64,000 nt of DNA from CADCWK01 sp965218235 (GCA_965218235.1 OZ244596.1:248001-312000); one strand, 5' to 3'. Shown: positions 1 through 9,090, counted from the first letter of the stretch. Numbers and translations are program-made. The notes: generated from the letters alone by a model not told the origin.

Positions 1-1
1 A

Positions 2-478
2 GACCGGCTGGCGATGCTTCGGCTGGCCGTCGCGGACAACGACGCCTTCTTGGTCGACACGCTTGAACTGGAACGCGAGGGCCGCTCGTTCACCGCGGAC
101 ACCCTCGCGACGTTCCGGCAGCGTGAGGCGGACGCTGGACTGTGGTTCATCATGGGCGGCGACTCGCTGGCCGAACTGCACACCTGGCGAGACCCCGGCG
201 CCATCGTCGAGCTGGCCCGGCTGGCGGTGGCGGCCCGGCCCGGCTGGGAGATCGACCTGGAGACCCTGAACCGTCTGGTCCCCGAGTCGGCCGGACGGAT
301 CGACGTCGGACCCACACCGCTCATCGAGATTGCCTCGCACGAGATCCGGGACCGGGCCCGTGATAGCCGACCGTTCCGATACCTCGTTCCCGACACGGTC
401 CACGACTACATCGTGAGCCACCGACTCTACGGCCATTCGGAGACCGGCCAACACATTGGCCCTAAAGGGCACGGCTGA
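2..478 (+). CDS. nadD: nicotinate-nucleotide adenylyltransferase, 3' part
   Basis: Joins nicotinate mononucleotide and ATP to form deamido-NAD in NAD synthesis. Only the C-terminal part is present; the reading frame is already open at base 2, so the nucleotide-binding GxFxxxHxGH end lies upstream. Visible family traits are a 'RLAMLRLAV' helix, 'WFIMGGDSLAELHTW' (the family FIxGxDxLxxLxxW segment) and the C-terminal 'IASHEIRDR...YLVPDTVHDYI' stretch, which matches the ISSTxIR...YLVP.VxxYI signature. The TGA stop (476-478) lies inside an arm of the inverted-repeat family described below. Identity is secure; only the 5' end is unknown. Confidence 0.93.
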   Translation, partial: DRLAMLRLAVADNDAFLVDTLELEREGRSFTADTLATFRQREADAGLWFIMGGDSLAELHTWRDPGAIVELARLAVAARPGWEIDLETLNRLVPESAGRIDVGPTPLIEIASHEIRDRARDSRPFRYLVPDTVHDYIVSHRLYGHSETGQHIGPKGHG

Positions 479-487
479 ACGACAAGG
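458..487. repeat. PIR element half-copy (left arm) over the nadD stop codon
   Basis: The arm starts GGCCCTAAAGGG and continues into GGCTGAACGAC, the consensus left arm of the dispersed inverted-repeat family. The nadD stop is the TGA of GGCTGAAC. No convincing right arm follows; a weak GTTCAGCCCATTG at about 655-668 may be its remnant. The rest of 479-753 shows nothing else I can name. Confidence 0.6.
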
Positions 488-753
488 GATTCGGCGTTGA
501 ACAATGTGGGGAGTGTTTCCGCTCGCGAAGCCCGCGTGGTGATGATGTCTTTGAAGACCGATGCCACCTGGCCCGACCGTTTATGTTGGGTGCCGACCTT
601 CGAATCGCGCAACGGGCCGCTAAACCGGTCCAGCTATGGCGTGGCCATTGCAGGCGTTCAGCCCATTGCGACACAAGCGTCGGCCCGTGAAGATATCGCG
701 TCGGTCGTCGGCTCGCCGTTCTTCAACCTCATCCTCAGGAGATCTCAGCAACC

Positions 754-1908
754 ATGGACAAGCTTCGCGTTGGCATTATCGGACTCGGCTGGCCCGGGCA
801 GCGGCACATCGAGGGGTATCAAAAGCACACCGGGGTCGAGATCATCGGGCTGTCGGACGTCAACACCGAGGCGGCCGAGCGGGTCAGGACGGAGTACAAG
901 GTCGATGCCGCCAGCATCTACGGCGACTACCAGGAGATGCTGGCCGGCGACACGGTCGACGCGGTCAGCATTTGCACGCCTAATTTTCTTCATGTCCCGA
1001 TCGCGATCGACGCCCTCGACGCCGGCAAGCACGTCCTGCTGGAGAAGCCGCTCTCGAACATGCTGGAAGAAGGGCTCCGGCTCGCGGCGAAGGTCGCCGA
1101 GCGACCCGGGCAGGCGTTCATGATCGCGCTCAACAACCGGTACCGGCCGGACAGCGTCGTCCTCAAGCGCCAGATCGACGCCGGTGAGCTCGGCGACATC
1201 TACTACGCCAAGACCGGCTGGCTCCGTGGCGCGTCTGAGTTCAACCTGCGCGGCTGGTTCACCCAGAAGGAGCGCTCCGGCGGCGGGCCGCTGATCGACC
1301 TCGGCGTCCATATGCTTGACCTCGCCCTCTGGTTCATGGGAAACCCGCGCCCGGTCAGTGTCACCGGCTCGGTCTACTCCGAGTTCCACGAGCAGATGAG
1401 CGCCCGGACCGGCACCGACGTCGACGTCGAGGACCTCGCGACGGCCTTCATCCGGCTCGACAACGGCGCCACGATCGTTCTTGACGTCTCCTGGATGTCG
1501 CACATCGAGGAGAGCGACCTCGTCTACACCCAGCTCTTCGGCAGGGACGGCGGCGCGAAGATCACTCGCAGCGGGACGCCCGTGTCCGGCAGCAACGAGA
1601 CGCTGTCGATCAACACGACGGGCGGCGCCGGACCCGACCGGGCGACGCTGATCAGTCACCCCGAGTTCCGGAGCATGGACGCCGCCCTGCCCGGCTTCAA
1701 GCTCTACGAGTCGTTCCGGGGCGAGGTCGCGGACTTCGTCGACAGCATCGTCGCCCACCGGCAGCCGGGCGCGACGATCACCCACGGGCTGGACATCCTC
1801 CGGATCCTCGACGCGATCTACCGCTCGGCCGAGACCGGGCAGCAGATCGACCTGAGCCATACGGAGGTGCCAACCGTCGCTCCGTCGCTCGAGGAGGCGG
1901 CAAAATAG
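754..1908 (+). CDS. Gfo/Idh/MocA family NAD(P)-dependent oxidoreductase
   Basis: Predicted cytoplasmic sugar or inositol-type dehydrogenase of 384 residues, normal for the family. The N-terminal Rossmann motif is 'VGIIGLGWPGQRHIEGY' (residues 5-21). The family EKP motif appears as 'LLEKPLSN' near residue 95, where its Lys is the usual catalytic and cofactor-contacting residue. A 'DLGVHMLDLALWFMG' helix supplies the conserved HxxD of the C-terminal alpha/beta domain. An AGGAG ribosome site (735-739) precedes the ATG. The gene stands alone, so its substrate cannot be inferred from neighbours. Confidence 0.9.
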   Translation: MDKLRVGIIGLGWPGQRHIEGYQKHTGVEIIGLSDVNTEAAERVRTEYKVDAASIYGDYQEMLAGDTVDAVSICTPNFLHVPIAIDALDAGKHVLLEKPLSNMLEEGLRLAAKVAERPGQAFMIALNNRYRPDSVVLKRQIDAGELGDIYYAKTGWLRGASEFNLRGWFTQKERSGGGPLIDLGVHMLDLALWFMGNPRPVSVTGSVYSEFHEQMSARTGTDVDVEDLATAFIRLDNGATIVLDVSWMSHIEESDLVYTQLFGRDGGAKITRSGTPVSGSNETLSINTTGGAGPDRATLISHPEFRSMDAALPGFKLYESFRGEVADFVDSIVAHRQPGATITHGLDILRILDAIYRSAETGQQIDLSHTEVPTVAPSLEEAAK

Positions 1909-2411
1909 TCATCCAACCAGGATTGGATCTGCTGTGAAGATGACCGCACGCACCAGAACCTGACGGAGTCCACCGCGGGACGCGATTGCTCCAACAGCGG
2001 TTGTCTCCGCGCTGTCCGCCATCCCGTTCCCCGCGCGGCCAGGTCAGGGCGGACAGCCAGGGCTGTGCGGACCGATTTCCGCATGGCTTAGGTTCTTCGG
2101 AAACCACGCAGTCCCCGCGGTTCCGGACTGTTCAGAGAGTCCCTCCGGCGCGCCTGAGTAGTTTGCCAAGCGACCACGCTATAGCGCGGACCTGGCGCCA
2201 GGGTCTGCCCGAAAGACGGCCGAAAGTGTGACCCGTACTGCAAGATGAAACGGTTCGAAGGCTTGTGCTCGAAATCATCCGTACGCTTGACGGCTCTGTG
2301 CCCATCGCTTAACGTGACGATCAGTCTCATGCTTGCCGGGGTCGCTCCATGTCAGATGGGGCCTCGGGAGCAGGAATGCCATTGAAGGCGAACACAATGA
2401 GGAGGAAGGCA
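1909..2411. other. gene-free stretch before the propeller gene
   Basis: About 500 bases with no open frame of coding character. It contains short dyads (for example GCGCTATAGCGC near 2178-2189) and, near its right end, a promoter-like pair listed separately. The last 60 bases could be read as an N-terminal extension of the next gene from an ATG at 2349, but the ribosome site favours the ATG at 2412. Confidence 0.5.
2287..2315 (+). promoter_or_regulatory. candidate sigma-70-type promoter of the propeller gene
   Basis: TTGACG (2287-2292) and TAACGT (2310-2315) are separated by 17 bases. The -10 match is poor, so this is a weak call resting mainly on the -35 and on position. Confidence 0.3.
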
Positions 2412-4196
2412 ATGGACAGTCGACCTTTGTCGCGGCGGCGGATAATGGGTTCGGCAACGGCGGCGGGGATCGCGCTGGCTGGCGCCAGCGCGGTCCTTCC
2501 ACATGGCTGGACCGCGACCACCAAGGCGCAGGACGATCCCGGCCAGACGGCCGGCACGCCCGAGCCGCTCGGTGGGACGGTACCAGACGAGTTCGGCGTC
2601 GACACGAACTGGCCCGGTGAGAACTATGACCTCGGCGCGACCCGCGACGTGAAGGGCACGTCGATACGTACCGACAATGTGAGCCAGCTCGGCCTGGCCT
2701 GGACGTACGACGTCACGTCCAGCGGACTCTTCGGGGCGCTGACCGCCAATCCCAGCGTCGTCGGCGATACGGTCTTCATCCAGGACGCCAACGCGAACAT
2801 CTACGCGCTGAACAAGGCGACTGGCGAGGAGATCTGGGTCAACCGGTACGACGACGTCGTCCCGTCCGGAGGGCCCAACGGCGTCGCCGCAGCCTACGGG
2901 CTCCTGTTCTCCACACTCGGTGGCTTCGGCGACGTCATCGCGCTTCGCCCCGAGACCGGCGACGAAGTCTGGCGAACGAACATCAAGGGCCCTCGAAACG
3001 AGGGGATCACCACCTTCCCCGCCGTGCATGACAACCTTGTCTGGGTCAGCACCATCCCCGGCTCCTCCGACGACTTCTATGCTGGTGGTCAGCGTGGCCT
3101 GATTTTTGCCCTCGATGCGGCCGACGGGCGAGTTGTCTGGTACTTCGACACGACAACGGACAATCTCTGGGGTAACCCGACGGTCAACTCCGGCGGCGGT
3201 TTTTGGCACCCACCGTCCTTCGATGCCGACGGGAAGGCGTACCTGCCCATCGCCAACCCGGCGCCCTACCCTGGAGTTGAAGGCTTTCCGTGGGGCAGCA
3301 GCCGCCCCGGCGACAACCTGTACACCGATTGCATCCTGAAGATGGACGGTAAGACCGCCACGCTCGACTGGTACCATCAGGTCCGTCCGCATGATCTCTT
3401 TGATCTGGACAACCATCTCTCGCCAGTCCTCGCGACCGTCGATGGGCAGGATGTCGTCTTCACCAGCGGCAAGCACGGCTATGTCGTCAGCCTGGACCGC
3501 GGCACGGGTGATGTCATCTGGCAGGTCCCGGTCGGGACGCACCAGAACGACGATGTCTCCGAGCCGGGTGTCGATGACAGCTTTGAAGTGTTCCCTGGAA
3601 CGCTCGGAGGGGTCGAGACGTCGATGGCCTATTCTCCTGACGCCGAGGTCCTGATCTGCCCGATCGTCAACCTCGGCAGCACCTACACTGGGACCGGATT
3701 CGATCCCAACGCGCCGTTCGACTTCACGAAGGGGACGGGTCAGCTGGTCGCCCTGAACCCCTCGGACGGCTCGATCGTCTGGGAAACTGATCTCCCGACC
3801 CCGGCCTACGCCGCCGCGACCATTTGCAATGACGTCGTCTTCACGGCCGGGCTCGATGGTGTGATCCTCGGGTTCAACGTCGATGACGGCTCACAGGTAT
3901 TCAGCTATCAGGCCAGCGCCGGGGTCAACGCCCAGCTTGCCGTTTCCGGCGACTACCTGTACGCCGCGGCCGGTGGCCTTCTGTTGCCGTCGTCCAACCA
4001 GACGGCGAACGTGCCGCAGACTCCCAAGTTCCAGGTGATCGCGCTCAAGCTTGGCGGCGACACGGCCGCCACTCCGGAGAGCGGTGCCGGAGCAACTCCC
4101 GGCGCGCTGCCCACGCCTGGCGAGGATGCCGGTGGCAACACTCCGGGCGGCGAGCCGGCCACGCCAGAGAGCGGTGACTCGACTCCCGCGTCCTGA
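2412..4196 (+). CDS. Tat-exported PQQ-binding-like beta-propeller protein
   Basis: Secreted quinoprotein-like propeller of 594 residues. The ATG at 2412 is chosen because AGGAGGA (2400-2406) sits just upstream. The protein then opens with a twin-arginine signal, 'SRRRIMGSATAAGIALAGA'. At least seven propeller blades show the ALxxxTGxxxW docking motif, for instance 'YALNKATGEEIW', 'IALRPETGDEVW', 'FALDAADGRVVW', 'VSLDRGTGDVIW' and 'VALNPSDGSIVW'. This fits the PQQ alcohol/polyvinyl-alcohol dehydrogenase fold, but I saw no cytochrome c CxxCH motif. The last 45 residues are Thr/Pro/Gly-rich, likely a flexible surface tail. Substrate unknown; it could also be a structural, cofactor-free propeller. 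Confidence 0.82.
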   Translation: MDSRPLSRRRIMGSATAAGIALAGASAVLPHGWTATTKAQDDPGQTAGTPEPLGGTVPDEFGVDTNWPGENYDLGATRDVKGTSIRTDNVSQLGLAWTYDVTSSGLFGALTANPSVVGDTVFIQDANANIYALNKATGEEIWVNRYDDVVPSGGPNGVAAAYGLLFSTLGGFGDVIALRPETGDEVWRTNIKGPRNEGITTFPAVHDNLVWVSTIPGSSDDFYAGGQRGLIFALDAADGRVVWYFDTTTDNLWGNPTVNSGGGFWHPPSFDADGKAYLPIANPAPYPGVEGFPWGSSRPGDNLYTDCILKMDGKTATLDWYHQVRPHDLFDLDNHLSPVLATVDGQDVVFTSGKHGYVVSLDRGTGDVIWQVPVGTHQNDDVSEPGVDDSFEVFPGTLGGVETSMAYSPDAEVLICPIVNLGSTYTGTGFDPNAPFDFTKGTGQLVALNPSDGSIVWETDLPTPAYAAATICNDVVFTAGLDGVILGFNVDDGSQVFSYQASAGVNAQLAVSGDYLYAAAGGLLLPSSNQTANVPQTPKFQVIALKLGGDTAATPESGAGATPGALPTPGEDAGGNTPGGEPATPESGDSTPAS

Positions 4197-4219
4197 GCCT
4201 GAGGGTTCAGTCGATATCG

Positions 4220-4256
4220 ACGGAGGGCCCAGCATGGCTTGCTGGGCTCTCTCCGT
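4220..4256 (+). terminator. hairpin terminator after the propeller gene
   Basis: A long stem (ACGGAGGGCCCAGCA paired with TGCTGGGCTCTCTCCGT, loop TGGCT) lies 24 bases after the stop codon. No clear T-run follows, so factor assistance or simple 3'-end protection is possible. Confidence 0.6.
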
Positions 4257-4315
4257 TCTGGTGACCGGGTCTCAACGCTCTTGTCGCACAATGGCACACG
4301 GGACGGACAGCACGT

Positions 4316-4345
4316 TTGACCCCCCTTCCGTATGGCTCCTATACT
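4316..4345 (+). promoter_or_regulatory. predicted promoter of secD-secF
   Basis: TTGACC (4316-4321) and TATACT (4340-4345) with an 18-base spacer form one of the best sigma-70-like pairs in the window. They lie about 100 bases before the secD start and downstream of the hairpin ending the previous gene. Confidence 0.6.
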
Positions 4346-4453
4346 CCGACCCATCCGCCATCGGCGCGAACATTCGACCATGTCTGAGCAGGGACCTGCG
4401 GGGAGACGTCCGCTCCAAGCATCGGCCCTCAGGCTGTCCAAGGGGTATTCGGC

Positions 4454-5977
4454 GTGCACATCTCTCCCCGGATCGCGTTCATCCTCATCATCGCCTTCGG
4501 CCTCGTCGCCGGCTGGTTTGCCCTCCCGTCGAGCTTCCTCGACGTCAACGGGGTCAAGGCGCAGCGCGACATCAACCTCGGCCTCGACCTCCAGGGCGGA
4601 CTCCAGGTGCTCCTCCAGGCGGACCCGCCCGAGGGTCAGACGGTCGACGCCAACACCCTCAGCGGGACGCGTGACACGGTCGAGCGCCGCGTCAACGAGC
4701 TCGGCGTCAGCGAGCCGCTGATCTCGACCCGTGGCAACGACCAGATTCTCGTTGAGCTTCCTGGTGTCAGCGATCCGGACCAGGCCGTCGCCCTGCTCCA
4801 GCGGACCGCCCTCCTGGAGGTGATCGACCCCCAGGGCCAGTACCTCCCGCCGGGAACGACGGTGAACACAAGTCTCGGCAGCGCCGCGAGCGTCCAGACC
4901 GACGCCACGACGTCGGGCGCCACACCGGCAGCCGACGGGACCCCTGACGTCGCGAGTGCCGGCGCGACGCCGATCGTCGCTGGTGCCACTGCCGACGCGG
5001 GCACGCCGGCCGCCGGCACACCGGTCGCCGTGACACCAGCCGCCGACACGCCAACCGGTCCGGTCTACACGACGATCCTCCAGGGGCGAGACATCTCGGA
5101 CGCCAGCGTCGGCCGCGATCAACTCGGCGGACCGGTCGCGAACTTCCAGATCCGCGGCGACGGGGTAAACGCGCTGCAGGGTTTCACCCGTGACAACGTC
5201 GGACGCTACATGACCATCGTCGTCGACAAGACCGTGATCTCGTCCGCAACGATCCAGAGTGTGCTGAGCAACAATGTCCAGGTGAGTGGGCTCTCGGCTC
5301 AGGAAGCCAACGACCTCGCCATTCAGCTTCGGGCCGGTTCGCTCCAGGTCCCGCTGGTCGTCCAGTCCAGCAACACCGTCGGCGCGTCCCTGGGTGACGA
5401 GTCGATCAGCCGCAGCCTCATCGCCGGCATCGTCGGTCTCGCGACGGTCGCCCTGTTCATGATCTTCTTCTACCGCCTGCCCGGCCTGCTCTCGGTTCTG
5501 GCGCTCCTGATCTACACCGCCGTCTCGGTCTGCGCCTTCAAGCTGTTCGGGGTGACGATGACCCTGGCCGGAATCGCCGGCTTCATCCTCTCGATCGGTA
5601 TGGCGGTCGACGCCAACGTGCTGATCTTCGCCCGACTACGCGACGAGCTCCGGGTCGGCCACACGCTCGGCCGGGCCGTCGAGCAGGCGTTCCGCAACGC
5701 TTTCCCCTCGATCCGGGACTCGAACGCCTCGACGCTGATCACTTGCGCCATCCTCTGGTACTTCGGGAACCAGACCGGCACCTCGCTAATGACCGGCTTC
5801 GCAATCACGCTCGCGATCGGCGTCCTCGTCAGCCTCCTGACGGCGATCACGATCACCCGGAACTTCATGCGCGTCATGATCTCGTCCGGCCGGGTCCGAG
5901 ATCCCTGGCTGCTGGGCGTCGAGCGGCGCGAGGCCCGCAGCCTCGACACCGCCCCGAGCGGCGCGACCGGCGACTAG
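4454..5977 (+). CDS. secD: protein translocase subunit SecD
   Basis: Membrane component that uses the proton-motive force to complete Sec-dependent export with SecF. The start is a GTG preceded by AAGGGG. After an N-terminal membrane segment comes the family motif 'LGLDLQGGLQVLLQ' (about residues 42-55), the periplasmic P1 domain, and a C-terminal bundle with 'GIAGFILSIGMAVDANVLI'. At 507 residues it is close to normal, but residues ~145-202 are an Ala/Thr/Pro/Gly-rich segment with repeated 'ATP' and 'GTP' units inserted in the periplasmic part. The segment resembles the linkers of exported lipoproteins in this window. secF follows 58 bases later, so the two are likely co-transcribed. Confidence 0.95.
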   Translation: MHISPRIAFILIIAFGLVAGWFALPSSFLDVNGVKAQRDINLGLDLQGGLQVLLQADPPEGQTVDANTLSGTRDTVERRVNELGVSEPLISTRGNDQILVELPGVSDPDQAVALLQRTALLEVIDPQGQYLPPGTTVNTSLGSAASVQTDATTSGATPAADGTPDVASAGATPIVAGATADAGTPAAGTPVAVTPAADTPTGPVYTTILQGRDISDASVGRDQLGGPVANFQIRGDGVNALQGFTRDNVGRYMTIVVDKTVISSATIQSVLSNNVQVSGLSAQEANDLAIQLRAGSLQVPLVVQSSNTVGASLGDESISRSLIAGIVGLATVALFMIFFYRLPGLLSVLALLIYTAVSVCAFKLFGVTMTLAGIAGFILSIGMAVDANVLIFARLRDELRVGHTLGRAVEQAFRNAFPSIRDSNASTLITCAILWYFGNQTGTSLMTGFAITLAIGVLVSLLTAITITRNFMRVMISSGRVRDPWLLGVERREARSLDTAPSGATGD

Positions 5978-6035
5978 CGATCCCGTCTGGCATCCCGGCG
6001 AACGACCCACCACGCGGCAGACTGAGGACCTCACC

Positions 6036-6998
6036 ATGACGCATCTGACCAGCAAGCGGCGACTCTGGTACCTGATCTCGGCCATCCTGATCGTTCCCGG
6101 CCTGATCTCCCTGATCGTCACCGGGCTCAACCTTGGGATCGACTTCACCGGCGGAACCCAGATCCAGCTCCAGTTCCAGCAACCGGTCGACTCGGGCGCG
6201 CTGCAGACGGTGGTCCAGGAGGCCGGCTACAGCGGCGCGATCGTCCAGAGCGTTGACGCGCAGGGCGGCAATGCGTTCCAGATCAAGACCTCCCAGATCG
6301 GCGAGGGGACGCCGGCCAAGGCCGAGCTCTATCAGGCTATCCAGACCGGAATCGGACCGTTCACCGAGCAGAGCATCGCCACGATCGGCGCATCGGTCAG
6401 TGACCAGCTCTCCCGCAACGCCATCCTGGCGATCGGGGTCGCCTCCCTCGCCATCCTCGGCTACATCTCGCTCGCCTTCCGCAAGACCCGAAATCCCTTT
6501 CTCTACGGCGCCTGCGCAGTCATCGCCATGGTCTGCGACGTCCTTTTCGTCGTCGGCCTGTTCTCGATCTTCGGCTGGCTGTTCGGGATCGAGGTCGACA
6601 CGCTGTTCGTGACCGCCCTGCTGACGGTGATCGGCTTCTCGGTCCACGACAAGATCGTCGTCTTCGACCGGATCCGGGAGAACGTCGGCAAGCGGGTCAG
6701 CAGCAGCTTCGAGGATACGGTCAACTACAGCATCGCCCAGACGCTGGTCCGGTCCCTGAACACGTCGCTGACCGTGGTCTTCACGCTGCTGGCGCTGTTC
6801 CTCCTCGGCGGCGGCTCGACACGGAACTTCGTCCTCGCCCTGCTGATCGGCATCATCAGCGGCACCTACTCTTCGATCTTCACGGCGGCCCAGCTCCTGG
6901 TCTCGTGGGAGAACGGCGACATTCAGCGCCTGTTCGGCCGGTCGGGCCCGAAGCGAACCGACGCCGAGATGGAAGCCGAGCTGGCCCCGAGCCGGTAG
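6036..6998 (+). CDS. secF: protein translocase subunit SecF
   Basis: Partner of SecD in the SecDF export-assisting complex of the cytoplasmic membrane. It has 320 residues, a first membrane helix, then 'LNLGIDFTGGTQIQ', the SecF counterpart of the SecD DLQGG motif. It also has 'GFSVHDKIVVFDRIREN', which corresponds to the SecF signature G[YF]SxxDxxVVFDRxREN. Several membrane helices follow. Separate secD and secF genes are the common arrangement. A GC-rich repeat element begins about 40 bases after the stop. Confidence 0.95.
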   Translation: MTHLTSKRRLWYLISAILIVPGLISLIVTGLNLGIDFTGGTQIQLQFQQPVDSGALQTVVQEAGYSGAIVQSVDAQGGNAFQIKTSQIGEGTPAKAELYQAIQTGIGPFTEQSIATIGASVSDQLSRNAILAIGVASLAILGYISLAFRKTRNPFLYGACAVIAMVCDVLFVVGLFSIFGWLFGIEVDTLFVTALLTVIGFSVHDKIVVFDRIRENVGKRVSSSFEDTVNYSIAQTLVRSLNTSLTVVFTLLALFLLGGGSTRNFVLALLIGIISGTYSSIFTAAQLLVSWENGDIQRLFGRSGPKRTDAEMEAELAPSR

Positions 6999-7034
6999 AG
7001 CAGGTTTCGATCCGAGTGCCTGGCGGCGGAGCAG

Positions 7035-7125
7035 ACCTCTCCCCCACCCCCTCTCCGGCTCACTTGCTCACCTGCTCACTCAACCGCTGAAGCGGTTTCG
7101 GCTCACAGGTGCCCGGAGAGGGGAG
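7035..7125. repeat. GC-rich palindromic element, family 2, copy a
   Basis: Outer arms CCCCTCTCCGG and CCCGGAGAGGGG enclose a central perfect palindrome AACCGCTGAAGCGGTT. The element lies between secF and the FAD oxidoreductase and may fold into a strong hairpin after secF. Similar sequences occur near 8926, 9091, 29703, 29990 and 51908. Confidence 0.7.
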
Positions 7126-7297
7126 CAGCGCCGCCCATCGAACTCGGGTACGTCACTTGAATCTCGCCGCAGTCAGTTCCGAAGGCACGATCCAGAGATC
7201 ACGCCGGGCCGGAGACGGACGTCCCGCCCGGCGTCGTTCGTGCCCGGAAGCGACCCTTTCTCCGGTTCATCGTCGTCACGTCCACCACGGGAGACCA

Positions 7298-8665
7298 ATG
7301 AGCATTCCGAGTTACGATCCGAACGACGCATCGCTCTCACAGGAGGGCGCCCGCCACATCGGTGTGATCGGTGGCGGCGTGGCCGGGCTGGTCGCGGCCT
7401 ACCGGCTGGCGCGGTCCGGGTTCCAGGTCACGCTCTGGGACCGCGGCAGCCGGTTCGGTGGGCAGGCCGTGACGTTCGAGCTCAACGGCGCCCGGATCGA
7501 GTACTTCTACCATCACCTCTTCCAGAGCGACACGTCGATCGTCGCGCTGGCCGAGGAGCTCGGCGTCGGCGACGAGCTGATGTGGCTGCCGTCGAACGTC
7601 GGCTACCTGTCGGGTGGCCGGATCTACCCGTTCAACGGGGCCCTCGATCTGCTCCGGTTCGGCGCCATCCCGCTGATCGACCGGATTCGCCTCGGCCTCG
7701 TTACGCTTTATCTCCAGCGGCAGACGGACTGGATGCCCTACGAGAAGGTGACGGCCCACGACTGGCTCCGCAAGGCGCTCGGGCAGCGGGCCTATGACAA
7801 GACCCTCGGTGCCCAGCTCCGGGCCAAGTTCGGCCGGTACGCCGAGCAGGTCGCGATGGTCTGGTTCTGGGGAAAGATCCGCCTGCGGACGACCTCCCGG
7901 AAATCGCCGCTCGACCAGGAGAAGCTCGGCTACTTCCGCGGCTCCTTCGACACCATCGTCAACGCGATGGTCGACGGCGCCCGTCGCTCCGGGGTGGAGC
8001 TCCACAGCGGCCTTGGACCCGAGAAGATCGAGCAGCGGGCCGATGGGACGTGGGAGGTCGGATTCGGCGACGCCGCGCCGCCAGTCGTCTGCGACGCCAT
8101 CGTCGCGACCGTCCCCTCCCCAATCTTCAGCCGGCTGGTACCACAGTTGCCGGAGTCCTACCGGTCGCAACTCGGCGGGCTGGAGTACGAGGCCGCCGTG
8201 GTCGCGGTGCTTGAGCTGGACCGGAAGCTGACCGACATCTACTGGCTCAACATCGCCGACGACGACATCCCCTTCACCGGCGTGATCGAGCACACCAACT
8301 TCTTGCCGGCCTCGGACTATGGCGGCAGCCACATCGTCTACCTGAGCCGCTACATGGAGGCCGACAATCCGGCCTGGACCCGGAGCGACGACGATCTTTT
8401 CACGGACTACATCCCGCACCTCAAGCGGCTCAACCCGGCCTTCGATCCGTCCTGGGTGAAGAACCGCTGGATCTTCCGCGAGCGAGCCGCTCAGCCGATC
8501 ATCACGAAGAACTACTCCCGGCGCATCCCGGGCCGCCGGACGCCGCTGTCCGGGCTCTATCTCGCCAACACCACCCAGATCTACCCCGAGGACCGCGGCA
8601 CGAATTACTCGGTCCGGCTTGGGAACGAGATCGCCGAGCAGGTCGCCGGCGACCTCGCGCCGTAG
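7298..8665 (+). CDS. FAD-dependent NAD(P)/amine-oxidase-type oxidoreductase
   Basis: Flavoprotein of 455 residues from the ATG at 7298, which has a GGGAG ribosome site; upstream codons in frame read like non-coding DNA. The dinucleotide-binding motif 'IGVIGGGVAGLVAAYRLARS' follows a short leader. The C-terminal 'YLANTTQIYPEDRGTNYSV' is the second FAD contact region typical of protoporphyrinogen-oxidase and phytoene-desaturase-like flavoproteins. The 'FYHHLFQSD' segment is often seen in the oxidoreductases of polysaccharide or glycosyltransferase loci. Substrate not determinable. A tiny membrane-protein gene follows 12 bases later. Confidence 0.82.
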   Translation: MSIPSYDPNDASLSQEGARHIGVIGGGVAGLVAAYRLARSGFQVTLWDRGSRFGGQAVTFELNGARIEYFYHHLFQSDTSIVALAEELGVGDELMWLPSNVGYLSGGRIYPFNGALDLLRFGAIPLIDRIRLGLVTLYLQRQTDWMPYEKVTAHDWLRKALGQRAYDKTLGAQLRAKFGRYAEQVAMVWFWGKIRLRTTSRKSPLDQEKLGYFRGSFDTIVNAMVDGARRSGVELHSGLGPEKIEQRADGTWEVGFGDAAPPVVCDAIVATVPSPIFSRLVPQLPESYRSQLGGLEYEAAVVAVLELDRKLTDIYWLNIADDDIPFTGVIEHTNFLPASDYGGSHIVYLSRYMEADNPAWTRSDDDLFTDYIPHLKRLNPAFDPSWVKNRWIFRERAAQPIITKNYSRRIPGRRTPLSGLYLANTTQIYPEDRGTNYSVRLGNEIAEQVAGDLAP

Positions 8666-8677
8666 AGGGACGATCGC

Positions 8678-8842
8678 ATGAGTGTCCACCTGATCCAGGA
8701 GTTCCTGTTCATCGCCTCTGGGCTCGTCCTGGCTGTCGTCGCGGCTGCGATCACCCTGCTGGTCATCAGCCAGTTGATCGTCGGTCGAGGGCAGGCGATT
8801 ACGCGAAAGAAGCGGCAAGGGCGCGAGGAGCCGCCGATCTGA
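8678..8842 (+). CDS. 54-residue single-pass membrane protein
   Basis: Short gene starting ATG 8678 with a GAGGGA ribosome site (8665-8670), 12 bases after the flavoprotein stop. The product has a polar start, one strongly hydrophobic helix (about residues 9-35, rich in Leu/Val/Ala/Ile) and a basic tail ending 'KKRQGREEPPI', so a cytoplasmic C terminus is likely. No family recognised. Tight coupling to the FAD oxidoreductase suggests co-expression and perhaps membrane anchoring of it. Coding status rests on the ribosome site, spacing and a clean hydrophobic/basic pattern. Confidence 0.6.
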   Translation: MSVHLIQEFLFIASGLVLAVVAAAITLLVISQLIVGRGQAITRKKRQGREEPPI

Positions 8843-8868
8843 GGACGATCCTCCGGGCCCGGGATTCC

Positions 8869-8899
8869 GGTCCTGAAGGAACCATCTGAACGACACTGG
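8869..8899. repeat. PIR element half-copy (left arm)
   Basis: The sequence from GGTCCTGAAGGAACC into CTGAACGACACTGG matches the left arm of the inverted-repeat family with a few changes (the GGC of GGCTGAAC is altered). No right arm is visible. It sits 27 bases after the small membrane-protein gene. Confidence 0.55.
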
Positions 8900-8925
8900 A
8901 GCGGTATTCATTGGACTCGCTTGGC

Positions 8926-9009
8926 GCCGGAGCAGACCCCTCCCCCGGCCCCTCCCCGGCTCACCCGCTGACGCGGCTTCGGCTTCACCGGTGCCCGAAG
9001 AGGGGAGCT
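8926..9009. repeat. GC-rich palindromic element, family 2, copy b
   Basis: Begins GCCGGAGCAGACCCC and ends GTGCCCGAAGAGGGGAG, closely resembling copy a at 7035-7125. It contains a central short dyad (GCTGACGCGGC). It lies in the gene-free stretch 8843-9256 together with the half-copy at 8869 and another element at 9091. Confidence 0.65.
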
Positions 9010-9090
9010 GACCCGCCCCATTGCGCCCACGCAACCCGTCTGAGAGCGGCTCTACCACGCGGCTCACAGGGGTTGGCGGAGACGGTGGCA

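Noticed and set aside
745..1860. 371-codon minus-strand frame opposite the Gfo/Idh/MocA gene
   Set aside because: Antisense shadow of a clearly identified gene; no ribosome site or family motif.
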